A stretch of 64,000 bases of DNA, from contig NZ_CP080525.1 of NCBI RefSeq assembly GCF_024746815.1, positions 1,302,001 to 1,366,000 on the forward strand, in the 5' to 3' direction. This stretch comes from Mesorhizobium sp. AR07 (GTDB lineage: Bacteria; Pseudomonadota; Alphaproteobacteria; Rhizobiales; Rhizobiaceae). Made by a program: the position numbers and the translations under genes. Positions within the stretch are counted from its first letter, which is position 1, and the number at the start of each line of letters is the position of its first letter. The notes beneath the pieces are model-generated. The model was not told the DNA's origin. It saw nothing but the letters and a program-made list of their open reading frames with translations, and ran no database searches. This document shows positions 39,163 to 47,783 of this stretch, one piece after another.

Positions 39163-39386
39163 GGTCTATCCTCCGTTCGGCGCTTACGGGCCGGTCTGTG
39201 AAGTCTTCGATGAGCGTGCGCCATGGACTGAAGCCGGCACGCCGGAGCCAGTGCTCTTTACCGAGAGCAAGGCCCGCAAGCAATCGCAAGATGGCATATA
39301 GGGGTTGGGCCAGCCAGAGACGAGAGCAGCTGACGTATGGCATGCCGACCGCAGGCCGGCATCATCTGTAATATCGACATGTTCTA

Positions 39387-40334
39387 TCAGAAAACGTGGA
39401 GCGCCACGGTCAGCCAGAAAGCGGTGGTGACCGCGGCGCAGGCCGTCGCGATGGTCATCTGGTTCGAGGCCAGCGCCTGGCCAGTGTTGAACTGCACGGC
39501 GATGAGATAGGAATTGATGCCGGACGGCAGCGCCGCCACCACGACCGCCACCTTGGCCGTCAAGGGCGGCAGGCCGAGCAGCCATACGAAGGCAAGGACT
39601 AGCGCCGGCATCAAGAACAGCTTCAGCACCGAAAGCGCCAGCGCCGGCCGGACATTGCCGGAAATGCCGAAGCGGCGCAGGCTGAGCCCCATGGCGAACA
39701 GCGCCACCGGCCCGGCCGTATTGGCCAGCACATCCACCAGCCGCTTGACGAGGTCGGGCAGCGGCACGCCGCCGAGGCGCCATGCCAGCCCCGCCAGAAT
39801 GCCGATGATCAGCGGATTGATGAATAGCCGTCTCAGGAAACTGCGGATGATGCGCAAGGGATGCACGGGCTCGCCACCGCTGCGGCCGAACATCTCGAAC
39901 AGCACGATCGAAGCCATCATCATGACCGGCAGATGCACGGAGACCAGCAGCGACAGCACTTCGAAGCCGCTCGGCCCGAATATGCCAAGGATGAAGGGGG
40001 CACCAAGCAGCACGACATTGGAATAGGCCGAAGACACGCCGCCAACGACGCCGGCGCGGGCGTCCCGTCCGAAGATCCGCGTGGTAACCAGATGGCCGGC
40101 GGCCCAGGTAATCGCCGCCGCTGCGAAATAGGCCCCCCATAGCGACCATGGCGCGACGCCGTGGAAATCGGAATTCACCATGGTCTGGAACAACAGCAGC
40201 GGCATCGCCACGCTGACCGCAAAGTCGGATATCCCCTCGCCGCTCGACGGCTTCAGATAGCCGGTGAACCCGGCGAGATAGCCGAGCCCGACAAGGCTGA
40301 AGACGAAGAGGACGGTTTCGGTGAGCGGCGACAT
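39387..40334 (-). CDS. AEC-family (auxin efflux carrier-like) permease
   Basis: This 315-residue inner-membrane protein has about ten helices in two groups of five, separated by a polar loop near residues 155-165. Family features are AMPLLLFQTMVNSDF, SSAYSNVVLLGAPFILGIFG and the C-terminal GINSYLIAVQFNTGQALASN. Bacterial members transport small organic acids or related anions (for example malonate). The substrate here is unknown. It is probably transcribed separately from gabD. Confidence 0.87.
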   Translation of the reverse strand: MSPLTETVLFVFSLVGLGYLAGFTGYLKPSSGEGISDFAVSVAMPLLLFQTMVNSDFHGVAPWSLWGAYFAAAAITWAAGHLVTTRIFGRDARAGVVGGVSSAYSNVVLLGAPFILGIFGPSGFEVLSLLVSVHLPVMMMASIVLFEMFGRSGGEPVHPLRIIRSFLRRLFINPLIIGILAGLAWRLGGVPLPDLVKRLVDVLANTAGPVALFAMGLSLRRFGISGNVRPALALSVLKLFLMPALVLAFVWLLGLPPLTAKVAVVVAALPSGINSYLIAVQFNTGQALASNQMTIATACAAVTTAFWLTVALHVF

Positions 40335-40459
40335 TTTTCAGGGATAGGCGAGCCACGGTCGCGGCGCAATCGCGCCTGAATTTGATCATGCCCGAATTTG
40401 ATCACGGTCGGCTGGCAGCGTTATGGAGGGTTTGGATCATCGGGGCGGACAAACGACAA

Positions 40460-41269
40460 ATGGCTTTTGTCGAAATCTCGACGCGCAATCTTTTCCGGCA
40501 GATATGGCTGACGGCTTTCGTCGCAGCACTGCTTTGCCTGTATGCAACCATGCTTCAGGCGGCGGAAACGAAAAGCCTGAGAGGCGTGGCGCTGATCATC
40601 GGCCAGTCGAAATACGAACACATCGCCGCCCTCCCCAACCCGGCCAATGACGCCCGCGACATGGCCAAGATGCTGACCGACCTTGGCTTCGACGCCCGCA
40701 ACGTCACCGACCGCGACGGCCTCGGCTCGACACTGCACTGGCTAAGCATGAGCAATGCCGATCCCAAGACCCTGCTCGAGTCCATCGCAGCCCGTAGGGC
40801 GGCACTTGAGGTGCTGACAACCGAGGCCGCACCCGTCGACTGGGCCAATGCCCAGAACGGCATCGGCATGAGCCTGCTCAACCTCGGCAATCTCCAGCGG
40901 ACCGACGAATATCTCGGTGATGCCGAAGCGGCCTTCACGGCGGCGCTGAAAGTGTTCACCCGCGAGAGCCAGCCGATGCAGTGGGCGTTCGAACAGAACA
41001 ATCTCGGCGACATCCATTGGAACCGCGCCAGCTATGGCGGCGGCAAGGCCGAATATCAAAAGGCGATCGAATTCTTCGAGAACGCCAAGCAGGGTTTTAC
41101 CGAAGCCGGCTACACGATCCCCATCCCGTTGACCGATCAGAAGATCGACCTGGTGAAAGCAGTTGGCGAAGACGTAGGCTCGGTCCGACCGCGCCTTGTC
41201 TTTCGACTGGCTTTACCGTCCCTATATGTCCAGTCCCGGAGCCCATTGCCGGGAACCGGAGAAGGATAG
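40460..41269 (+). CDS. remnant caspase-like/TPR protein lacking the catalytic dyad
   Basis: This 269-residue protein has a signal peptide (about residues 10-36, ending MLQAAETKS). The first strands of a caspase-like (C14) domain follow: LRGVALIIGQSKYEHIAALP, DARDMAKMLTDLGFDARNV. The expected continuation, with the catalytic His (SGHG type) and Cys (DACR type), is absent. The sequence passes into TPR-like repeats (GMSLLNLGNLQRTDEYLGDA, EQNNLGDIHWN). It looks like an internal deletion fusing the N-terminal sliver of the protease domain to the TPR part. ATG 40382 would add 26 residues. Confidence 0.7.
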   Translation: MAFVEISTRNLFRQIWLTAFVAALLCLYATMLQAAETKSLRGVALIIGQSKYEHIAALPNPANDARDMAKMLTDLGFDARNVTDRDGLGSTLHWLSMSNADPKTLLESIAARRAALEVLTTEAAPVDWANAQNGIGMSLLNLGNLQRTDEYLGDAEAAFTAALKVFTRESQPMQWAFEQNNLGDIHWNRASYGGGKAEYQKAIEFFENAKQGFTEAGYTIPIPLTDQKIDLVKAVGEDVGSVRPRLVFRLALPSLYVQSRSPLPGTGEG

Positions 41270-41272
41270 CGG

Positions 41273-41821
41273 ATGATTCGATTTGTGCTGGCGCTGTTTC
41301 TGCTGACCGTCCCTGTCGCGGCCCATGCAACGGACGCCGGCTGGGCGCTGCTGCGCGACGGCGGCCATGTCGTGCTGCTTCGCCATGCCATGGTCACCGG
41401 CACCACCGATCCGGCCAGTTTCGACATCGATAGCTGTGCCAACCAGATCAACCTGTCGGCGCGCGGCAAGCAGCAGGCGAGCAAGATCGGCGCCTTGTTT
41501 GCCGCCCGCGCGGCACCCATCGAGCGGGTGCTGTCCAGCCGCTATTGCCGCTGCCTCGACACCGCGCGCATCGCCTTCGAGGCCGAGCCGAAGCCCTTCG
41601 TGCCGCTCGATCTCCTGAAGGGCGACGAGACGCAGAAGGCGGCGCAGATCGCGGCGATCATGACGGAAATCCGCGCCTATTCCGGCTCCGACAACCTGAT
41701 CATGGTCACCCATCTGGAAAACATCGTCGCGCTCACCGGCATCTCACCGCGCGAAGGCGAAGCGGTGATCGTCGAGCCGAAGGGCGACGGCCTGCGCGTG
41801 CTCGGCCGCGTCACCTTCTGA
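41273..41821 (+). CDS. SixA-like histidine phosphatase, exported
   Basis: This 182-residue protein has a signal peptide (ending VAAHATDAG). The histidine phosphatase fold includes the catalytic motif VVLLRHAMVTGTTDP, RGKQQASKIGALF, SSRYCRCLDTARIAF and the second His in NLIMVTHLENIVAL. The substrate is unknown. It starts three bases after the preceding caspase/TPR remnant, with AAGGA upstream, so it may depend on that promoter. Confidence 0.85.
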   Translation: MIRFVLALFLLTVPVAAHATDAGWALLRDGGHVVLLRHAMVTGTTDPASFDIDSCANQINLSARGKQQASKIGALFAARAAPIERVLSSRYCRCLDTARIAFEAEPKPFVPLDLLKGDETQKAAQIAAIMTEIRAYSGSDNLIMVTHLENIVALTGISPREGEAVIVEPKGDGLRVLGRVTF

Positions 41822-41898
41822 CAGGCCCGTCATCCCGGGTAACTGTTGCCGAAATGCCACGACTGAAAGAAGCCGCAAATTCGCCGCGACAATGCCGC

Positions 41899-41927
41899 TT
41901 GCGACAACCCGTCGCAGGGGCTATAGG
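41899..41927 (+). promoter_or_regulatory. candidate promoter for the tRNA-like pair
   Basis: TTGCGA (41899-41904) and TATAGG (41922-41927) are separated by 17 bases, close to the alphaproteobacterial housekeeping consensus. It lies about 110 bases before the first tRNA-like sequence. Confidence 0.35.
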
Positions 41928-42039
41928 CGCGCTCCCGGTCACGAGAACCGAAGCGAGCACAGTGGTTTGGAGCTTTCGTCTCCGCCCGTGCAGGCGGCTT
42001 TGCCGCCCTGTATACGGCGCCGCTTTGGAGATTGGGATT

Positions 42040-42114
42040 GCGGGTGTAGCTCAGAGGTGAGAGCGCTGGATTTGGGTCCGGAGGTCGAGGGTTCGAGTCC
42101 CTTCATCCACACCA
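42040..42114 (+). tRNA. tRNA-like sequence 1 (six-base anticodon loop; Gln or Pro-like)
   Basis: The cloverleaf can be drawn. Acceptor GCGGGTG pairs with CATCCAC with one C-A mismatch. The D stem is GCTC/GAGC. The T arm is GAGGG-TTCGAGT-CCCTT. Discriminator A and encoded CCA follow. The anticodon stem CTGGA/TCCGG closes a loop of only six bases, TTTGGG. Reading it with a lost T gives TTG (Gln); without, TGG (Pro). The short loop argues against normal decoding. Its CCA overlaps the next tRNA-like unit. Confidence 0.55.
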
Positions 42115-42186
42115 CGGATAGCTCAGTTTGGTTAGAGCATCAGATTCATAATCTGACTGTCGAAGGTTCGATTCCTTCTCCATTGG
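42112..42186 (+). tRNA. tRNA-like sequence 2, CAT anticodon (Met or Ile2-like)
   Basis: The anticodon arm is perfect (TCAGA, loop TTCATAA, TCTGA), as are the D arm (GCTC/GAGC) and T arm (GAAGG-TTCGATT-CCTTC). The acceptor stem CCACGGA against TCCATTG has two mismatches. Its first three bases are the CCA of tRNA-like sequence 1. No CCA is encoded at its own end. A small hairpin (TGGC/GCCA) follows directly. Confidence 0.55.
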
Positions 42187-42547
42187 CCTGATAAGCCAGC
42201 ACCCTGCCAGGTGTTATCTGAAAAACGGTCCGGGACTGGAATGCTGAAGATCTGACGGACGGCACAAGCCTTCGGGCGCGGGTCGTATCGAAAAGTCCGA
42301 CGCCATCGGCTCGCGGCCAGGCCCGCGGTGATGGTCAAGGCGCAGCGTCGCCGGCAAGGGAGGCTCCGGCCTCCGGCGCCCGTTTCGCTGCCCCGCGATC
42401 CGCTCCCGCAGGCCCGCCACGGATCGATGCCACCAGTCCCCGGATCATTCGTGCCCGGACCATGACGACGCGAAACGAGAAACGAAAGGGACGATCGACG
42501 CATGACTTGACGCCTCGCAGGGGGCCATGCCCGACAGGAGTAAGACA
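42187..42547. other. 361-base gene-free leader between tRNA-like pair and slipin
   Basis: No credible reading frame is seen. It contains a hairpin candidate at about 42189-42218 (GATAA and CACC arms pairing with GGTG and TTATC). It also has a GAGG/CCTC hairpin near 42360, and the slipin ribosome binding site CAGGAG at 42535-42540. It could be a long 5' leader if the tRNA-like units and slipin share a transcript. Confidence 0.5.
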
Positions 42548-43690
42548 ATGACCATTCTCGACAAGGTTCTTGGACGCGAGCGCGTCCTCGTAAGGGAAAA
42601 CGAACGTGCCCTCACCCTCTACAAGGGGGAGATCAAGGCTGTCCTGATGCCGGGCGAGCACTCGCTCGCCAACCGGCGCGGCAGCCTTGAAGTGTCCCGG
42701 CACGATCTGAAGAACCCGGAATTCGTCTCGGCATACGAGAAGGCGTTGTTCGACAAGCTCCCGGATGTGGCCGCGCGTCATTTCACCGTCGTTCGCACCG
42801 GGCGCACGGACGTTGCCGTCATTGAAGGTGACGGCAACGTGCATGCCGTGTTGGCGCCGGATCGCAAGCTCGTGCTGTGGACCGATGCCGGCCCGTGGAA
42901 GGTGACGCTGATCGACACGTCAGTCGATCTCGCCATCGATGCCGCGGTCATGCGCCGGCTCGGCCAGGCCCGGAAGACGGAATTGATGTCCGTCCATCCG
43001 GTCGTCGACGGTCAGGCCGGACTGCTGTTCATCGACGGTGTCCTGGTGCGGACGCTCATGGCGGGCGTGCATGGCTTCTGGAATGTCGGACGCGTGGTGC
43101 AGATCAAGGTCGTCGACCTCAAGCGCCAGTCGCTCGATGTCGCCGGGCAGGAAGTGCTGACCAAGGATCGCGTCACGATCCGCGTCAACATCGCAGCCGA
43201 ATACTGGGTCGTCGATCCGGTCAAGGCGGTGAGCGCTGTGAAGGACTTCTCCGAAGCCCTCTACCGCGCCCTCCAATACGCCTTCCGCAAGACGCTGAGC
43301 GCGCTGACGCTCGACCAGATCCTTGAAAAGAAGGTTACGGTCGACGAGGAAGCGGCGGCCAAGGTTCGCGCCGACATGGCCGGGATCGGGTTGGAGGTCA
43401 GCGATATTGCCCTCAAGGATGTCATCCTGCCGGGCGAGATGCGCGAGATCCTCAACCAGGTGGTGTCGGCCGAAAAGCAGGCCGAGGCCAACATCATCCG
43501 TCGCCGCGAGGAGACGAACGCCACGCGTTCGCTGCTCAACACGGCCAGGGTGATGGCGGAGAACCCGGTGATGCTGCGGCTGAAGGAGCTCGAGGCTCTG
43601 GAAACCATCGCCGGCAAGGTCGAGCGGCTGACCGTCCACAACGGAACAGGCGGGCTGCTCAACGACCTGGTCAAGCTCCGCGACAGCTGA
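42548..43690 (+). CDS. slipin (SPFH/band 7 family) protein
   Basis: This 380-residue SPFH protein has an unusually long N-terminal region. A first part (about residues 1-150) repeats short strand motifs such as [17 protein letters not shown] and [17 protein letters not shown] sequence. The band 7 domain follows, with [40 protein letters not shown] and [21 protein letters not shown] coiled-coil helix near [19 protein letters not shown] ends the domain. There is no clear membrane helix. Slipins build membrane-associated rings, and in other genomes some sit with RNA-repair genes. A strong CAGGAG precedes the ATG. Confidence 0.85.
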   Translation: MTILDKVLGRERVLVRENERALTLYKGEIKAVLMPGEHSLANRRGSLEVSRHDLKNPEFVSAYEKALFDKLPDVAARHFTVVRTGRTDVAVIEGDGNVHAVLAPDRKLVLWTDAGPWKVTLIDTSVDLAIDAAVMRRLGQARKTELMSVHPVVDGQAGLLFIDGVLVRTLMAGVHGFWNVGRVVQIKVVDLKRQSLDVAGQEVLTKDRVTIRVNIAAEYWVVDPVKAVSAVKDFSEALYRALQYAFRKTLSALTLDQILEKKVTVDEEAAAKVRADMAGIGLEVSDIALKDVILPGEMREILNQVVSAEKQAEANIIRRREETNATRSLLNTARVMAENPVMLRLKELEALETIAGKVERLTVHNGTGGLLNDLVKLRDS

Positions 43691-43709
43691 GCTGTCGTAA
43701 CGTCAATGG

Positions 43710-43752
43710 GAAGGGCCGCCGGGTTAGCCGGTGGCCCTTCTTGCGTTTCTTG
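43710..43752 (+). terminator. rho-independent terminator after slipin
   Basis: GAAGGGCC (43710-43717) pairs with GGCCCTTC (43733-43740), and the stem continues through a GCCGG/CCGGT stretch. TTGCGTTTCTT follows. It begins 20 bases after the slipin stop and separates slipin from acpXL. Confidence 0.75.
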
Positions 43753-43866
43753 AGCACGTTACCCATCTGCGCCCGGCGTATCAGGCCTTTTCCTGCCGGG
43801 AAAAACCGATTAGACAGCGCCCAAACACATGCGGACAGATTCCGCCCGCAACCGAAGGAAAAGCCC

Positions 43867-44148
43867 TTGTCCACCACGTTCGACAAAGTCGCCAAGATCA
43901 TTGCCGACACCAGCGAGATCGATATCGACACCATCACGCCCGAGAGCCACACGATCGACGATCTCGGCATCGATAGCCTCGATTTCCTCGACATCGTCTT
44001 TGCCATCGACAAGGAATTCGGCATCAAGGTGCCGCTGGAAAAGTGGACCCAGGAGGTCAATGACGGCAAGGCTTCGACCGACGACTATTTCGTCATGAAG
44101 AACCTGTGCGCCAAGATCGACGCGCTGGTCGCCGCCAAGACCGCCTGA
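43867..44148 (+). CDS. acpXL: acyl carrier protein AcpXL for very-long-chain lipid A acyl chain
   Basis: This 93-residue acyl carrier protein has the phosphopantetheine Ser in [17 protein letters not shown] and the AcpXL-specific tail [18 protein letters not shown] with [14 protein letters not shown]. It carries the growing 27-hydroxyoctacosanoate-type chain that LpxXL moves onto lipid A. The start is TTG at 43867 ([11 protein letters not shown]), set by AAGGA seven bases upstream and by agreement with known AcpXL N-termini. It opens the five-gene acpXL-lpxXL group. Confidence 0.95.
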   Translation: MSTTFDKVAKIIADTSEIDIDTITPESHTIDDLGIDSLDFLDIVFAIDKEFGIKVPLEKWTQEVNDGKASTDDYFVMKNLCAKIDALVAAKTA

Positions 44149-44204
44149 CGGCAGTTGAGCGCGCGACCTTGACGCGCTCTTTCGCCTGACCCACAAAGCC
44201 GCTC

Positions 44205-45395
44205 ATGAGCAGCCCCCGCGACGTCGTCATCACTGGTATCGGCCTTGTCTCTTCGCTGGGAGAGGGTCCGGACGCCCACTGGCAGAAGCTCGCGCAGCCG
44301 GGCCTGCGGCCGGTGCTCGAAGCCGCGCGTTTCGCGCCCTACACCGTCCATCCGCTACCTGAGATCGACTGGAACCTGCAGATCGCCAAGCGCGGCGACC
44401 AGCGCCAGATGGAAACCTGGCAGCGGCTCGGCACCTATGCCGCCGGTCTGGCGCTGGACGACGCTGGCATCAAGGGCAATGACGAGCTCTGCACGACCAT
44501 GGACATGGTCGTGGCCGCCGGCGGCGGTGAGCGCGACGAGGCGGTCGACGCCGCCATTCTTGCCGCTTCGGAAAGCCGCAACGACCGCGACGTGCTGCTC
44601 AATGAGAAGCTGACCACCGAACTGCGGCCGACGCTGTTCCTGGCCCAGCTTTCCAACCTGCTTGCCGGCAACATCTCCATCGTCCACAAGGTGACGGGCT
44701 CGTCGCGAACCTTCATGGGTGAGGAAGGTGCGGGCGTCTCCGCCGTCGAGACGGCAGCCGCGCGCATCCGCTCCGGCCAGTCGACGCACATCCTGGTTGG
44801 TGGCGCCTTCCAGACCGAACATTCCGACATGCTGCTCGGCTATGAGCTTGCCGGCTATTTGCATCGCGGCCCGTGGAAGCCGGTCTGGCAAAGACAGGGC
44901 GCCGAGGGCGGCGGCGTGGTCTCAGGCTCCGGCGGCGCCTTCCTGGTGCTGGAGCAGCGCGAACACGCGACAAGCCGAGGTCGGAAAATCTATGCCGAGC
45001 TCGGGCCGGTCGTGTCCGGCCGCGCCAGGCGGTCACGGGGAGAACTCGACGCCGAGATCGCCGCGCTGCTCAGCCAGGCGGCGCTGCCGAACGGCAAGCT
45101 GCTTGCCCTGTCAGGCGCGTCGGGTGCGCATGCGGCAACCACCGCCGAGAAAGCAGCACTCGATGCCAATCCGGCGATCGCCGCACGCGGCTTCTCGACG
45201 CTGACCGGACATATGAAGGAAGCACAGTTTCCGTTCGCCGTGGCGCTGGCCGCACTCGCCGTCGACCGCAAGGCCGCCTACCCTGTTTTTGATGCCGCTG
45301 CCGAGAAGCCGTTCGAAGGCGTTCCCGCAACCGTCCTTGCAACGGCGATCGGCTATCACCAATTCGAGGGCATGGCACTGGTCAACGCCGCCTGA
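44205..45395 (+). CDS. fabF2XL: beta-ketoacyl-ACP synthase homologue FabF2XL, no active-site Cys
   Basis: This 396-residue thiolase-fold protein belongs to the very-long-chain acyl group. In the active-site region the nucleophile block is VTGSSRTFMGEEGAGVSA, without the Cys that KAS enzymes have. The two His positions seem kept (SGAHAATTAEKA and LTGHMKEAQFPF). It may act like a chain-length factor or decarboxylase partner of FabF1XL, as KSalpha/KSbeta pairs do. It is 56 bases after acpXL. In Rhizobium and Sinorhizobium fabZXL lies between them, and here it is missing. Confidence 0.88.
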   Translation: MSSPRDVVITGIGLVSSLGEGPDAHWQKLAQPGLRPVLEAARFAPYTVHPLPEIDWNLQIAKRGDQRQMETWQRLGTYAAGLALDDAGIKGNDELCTTMDMVVAAGGGERDEAVDAAILAASESRNDRDVLLNEKLTTELRPTLFLAQLSNLLAGNISIVHKVTGSSRTFMGEEGAGVSAVETAAARIRSGQSTHILVGGAFQTEHSDMLLGYELAGYLHRGPWKPVWQRQGAEGGGVVSGSGGAFLVLEQREHATSRGRKIYAELGPVVSGRARRSRGELDAEIAALLSQAALPNGKLLALSGASGAHAATTAEKAALDANPAIAARGFSTLTGHMKEAQFPFAVALAALAVDRKAAYPVFDAAAEKPFEGVPATVLATAIGYHQFEGMALVNAA

Positions 45396-45446
45396 GGCGG
45401 TACTGCGCGATCCATGCTGCAACGATAAACGCTCGAGGGTTCCCGG

Positions 45447-46718
45447 ATGGCCAATCTGAACGATCACATGGGCAGGCCGATCGTCGCCGTCACCGGCATC
45501 GGCGTGGTGACGTCGCTCGGTATCGGCAAGGCCGACAATTGGGCGGCGCTGACCTCGGGCAAGTCAGGCATCCACCCGATCACCCGTTTTCCGGTCGACC
45601 ATCTCAACACCCGCATCTCCGGCACCGTCGACTTCCTGGCGTCGAGCTCGAAGGGCGCCAGCCCCCTGACCTACGAGCTGGCCGAAACCGCCGCGCGTGA
45701 GGCCGTGGCCGAGTCCGGTCTCGATTCCAGTGATTTCGGCGGTCCTCTCTTTCTCGCCTCGCCGCCGGTCGAACTCGACTGGCATGAGCGCTTCTCGCTC
45801 TACAATTCCGACAAACAGGATGCTGGCGCCGAAAGGCTGCTGCGGGTGGCGCGCGGGCTGAAGGAGACAGACATTTTCGAGACCACCCAGTTCGGCTCGA
45901 TCGCCGACCGGCTCGCCGACCGTTTCGGCACCCGCGGCCTGCCGATCACGCTGTCGACCGCTTGCGCCTCCGGCGCCACCGCCATCCAGCTCGGCGTGGA
46001 AGCGATCCGCCGTGGCGAATGCGACCGGGCGCTGTCGATCGGCGCCGACGGTTCGGCGACCGCCGAGGCACTGATCCGCTTTTCGCTGCTGTCGGCGTTG
46101 TCCACCCACAACGACATCCCGGAAAAGGCATCCAAGCCCTTCTCCAAGGACCGCGACGGCTTCGTGCTGGCCGAAGGCTCTGGCGCTCTCGTGCTGGAGT
46201 CTCTGGAGGCAGCGCTCGCCCGTGGAGCGACAGTCCTCGGCATCCTGCGCGGCTGTGGCGAAAAGGCCGACGACTTCCACCGCACCCGCTCCAAGCCGGA
46301 CGGTTCGCCGGCGATCGCGGCGGTTCGTGCCGCCCTTGCCGACGCCGGCCTGAGCAAGGACGAGATCGACTACGTCAACGCCCATGGCACCTCGACGCCG
46401 GAAAACGACAAGATGGAACACCTGTCGCTGTCGACGGTGTTCGGCGAGCGGATCGGCTCGATGCCGGTCTCGTCGAACAAGTCGATGATCGGCCACACGC
46501 TGTCGGCGGCCGGCGCCGTCGAGGCGGCGTTCTCGCTGATGACGATGCGCGAAAGCGTCATTCCGCCGACCATCAACTACGACAATCCCGACCCGGCGAT
46601 CGTGCTCGACGTGGTGCCGAACAAGAAGCGCAACGCCGAGGTTCGCACCGTCCTCTCGAACTCCTTCGGCTTCGGCGGCCAGAACACTTGCCTTGTCATG
46701 GCGCGGGAACCGGTCTAA
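45447..46718 (+). CDS. fabF1XL: beta-ketoacyl-ACP synthase FabF1XL
   Basis: This 423-residue KAS II-type enzyme has the full triad: Cys in LSTACASGATAIQLG, His in NAHGTSTPENDKME, and His in NKSMIGHTLSAAGAVEA. It should catalyse elongation of the acyl chain on AcpXL to C26-C28. It follows fabF2XL by 51 bases and precedes adh2XL by 36, in one operon. Its N-terminus MANLNDHMGRPIVAVTGIG allows a second start at Met8 (45468). Confidence 0.92.
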   Translation: MANLNDHMGRPIVAVTGIGVVTSLGIGKADNWAALTSGKSGIHPITRFPVDHLNTRISGTVDFLASSSKGASPLTYELAETAAREAVAESGLDSSDFGGPLFLASPPVELDWHERFSLYNSDKQDAGAERLLRVARGLKETDIFETTQFGSIADRLADRFGTRGLPITLSTACASGATAIQLGVEAIRRGECDRALSIGADGSATAEALIRFSLLSALSTHNDIPEKASKPFSKDRDGFVLAEGSGALVLESLEAALARGATVLGILRGCGEKADDFHRTRSKPDGSPAIAAVRAALADAGLSKDEIDYVNAHGTSTPENDKMEHLSLSTVFGERIGSMPVSSNKSMIGHTLSAAGAVEAAFSLMTMRESVIPPTINYDNPDPAIVLDVVPNKKRNAEVRTVLSNSFGFGGQNTCLVMAREPV

Positions 46719-46754
46719 GCGACCTTTTTCCGCCAATCAGAACCGACAGGCTCC

Positions 46755-47783
46755 ATGCGCGCACTGCAACTTATCGAGGACCGCCGTCTTGAGACGATGG
46801 ACCTGCCGCCCCCGCCGCCTCCCGCACTCGGCGAGGTCACGCTGCGCATCAAGGCGGTGGCGCTGAACCATATCGATGTCTGGGGCTGGCGCGGCATGGC
46901 CTTCGCCAAGCGCAAGCTGCCGCTGGTTGTCGGCGCCGAGGCCTCCGGCGAGGTCGAGGCGGTCGGCCCCGGCGTTTCCAGCCTCTTGCCCGGACAATTG
47001 GTGTCGATCTACGGCGCGCGCACTTGCGGCCTTTGCCGTGCCTGCCGCGAAGGCCGCGACAATCTCTGCGAACATGTCTCGGGGGTTCACGGTTTTCATC
47101 TCGACGGCTTCGCGCAGGAGAAGATCAACCTGCCGGCTCGCCTGCTGGTCCCCGCCCCGCCTGGCGTGACCGACATCGGCGCCGCGGTGGCGCCGGTCAC
47201 CTTCGGCACCGTGGAGCACATGCTGTTCGACAACGCCAGGCTGCAGCCCGGCGAGACCATCCTTGTCCATGCAGGCGGTTCCGGCATCGGCTCGGCGGCC
47301 ATCCAGCTGGCGAAGCGGATGGGCTGCACGATCATCACCACGGTCGGCTCGAACGACAAGATCGACAAGGCCAAGGCGCTCGGCGCCGACCATGTCATCA
47401 ACTATCGCGACGACCGTTTCGAAGGCGTCGTGCGCAAGCTGACCAAGAAGAAGGGCGTCGATGTCGTCTTCGAGCATGTCGGCGCCGACACCTTTGCCGC
47501 CTCGATGCTGTGCCTGAAGCGCGGCGGCCGCCTAGTGACCTGCGGTTCGACTTCAGGCGTGTCGACGCAGATCAATTTGATGCAGCTGTTCCAGCAGCAG
47601 TTGAAACTGCTGGGGTCCTTTGGCTGCCGCATGGAGAACATGGCCAACGCCATGCAGAAAATGGCGGCAGGACAGGTCGCACCGGTCATCGACACCGAAG
47701 TCGGCTTCGACGATATCGAGGCCGCGCTGAAGCGCATGGAAGGCCGCGACGTGTTCGGCAAGATCATCCTGCGCGTCGGCTAG
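46755..47783 (+). CDS. adh2XL: medium-chain dehydrogenase of the AcpXL cluster
   Basis: This 342-residue zinc-binding dehydrogenase has the structural-zinc cluster CGLCRACREGRDNLC and the dinucleotide motif VHAGGSGIGSAAIQLAKRMG. Its place between fabF1XL and lpxXL matches Adh2XL of Rhizobium. There it is thought to take part in making the very-long-chain hydroxy fatty acid, possibly as an enoyl or ketoacyl reductase. The exact reaction is not known. A 127-base gap with palindromic repeats follows before lpxXL. Confidence 0.88.
   Translation: MRALQLIEDRRLETMDLPPPPPPALGEVTLRIKAVALNHIDVWGWRGMAFAKRKLPLVVGAEASGEVEAVGPGVSSLLPGQLVSIYGARTCGLCRACREGRDNLCEHVSGVHGFHLDGFAQEKINLPARLLVPAPPGVTDIGAAVAPVTFGTVEHMLFDNARLQPGETILVHAGGSGIGSAAIQLAKRMGCTIITTVGSNDKIDKAKALGADHVINYRDDRFEGVVRKLTKKKGVDVVFEHVGADTFAASMLCLKRGGRLVTCGSTSGVSTQINLMQLFQQQLKLLGSFGCRMENMANAMQKMAAGQVAPVIDTEVGFDDIEAALKRMEGRDVFGKIILRVG

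Noticed and set aside
39163..39386. Another mosaic repeat copy between gabD and the AEC gene
   Set aside because: Only a short GCAGGCCGGCAT-like segment resembles the arms. No core or inverted partner is present.
42257..42276. Possible sigma-54 promoter before slipin (GGCAC, five bases, TTCG)
   Set aside because: The essential GC of the -12 element is missing, and no RtcR-like activator is seen in the window.
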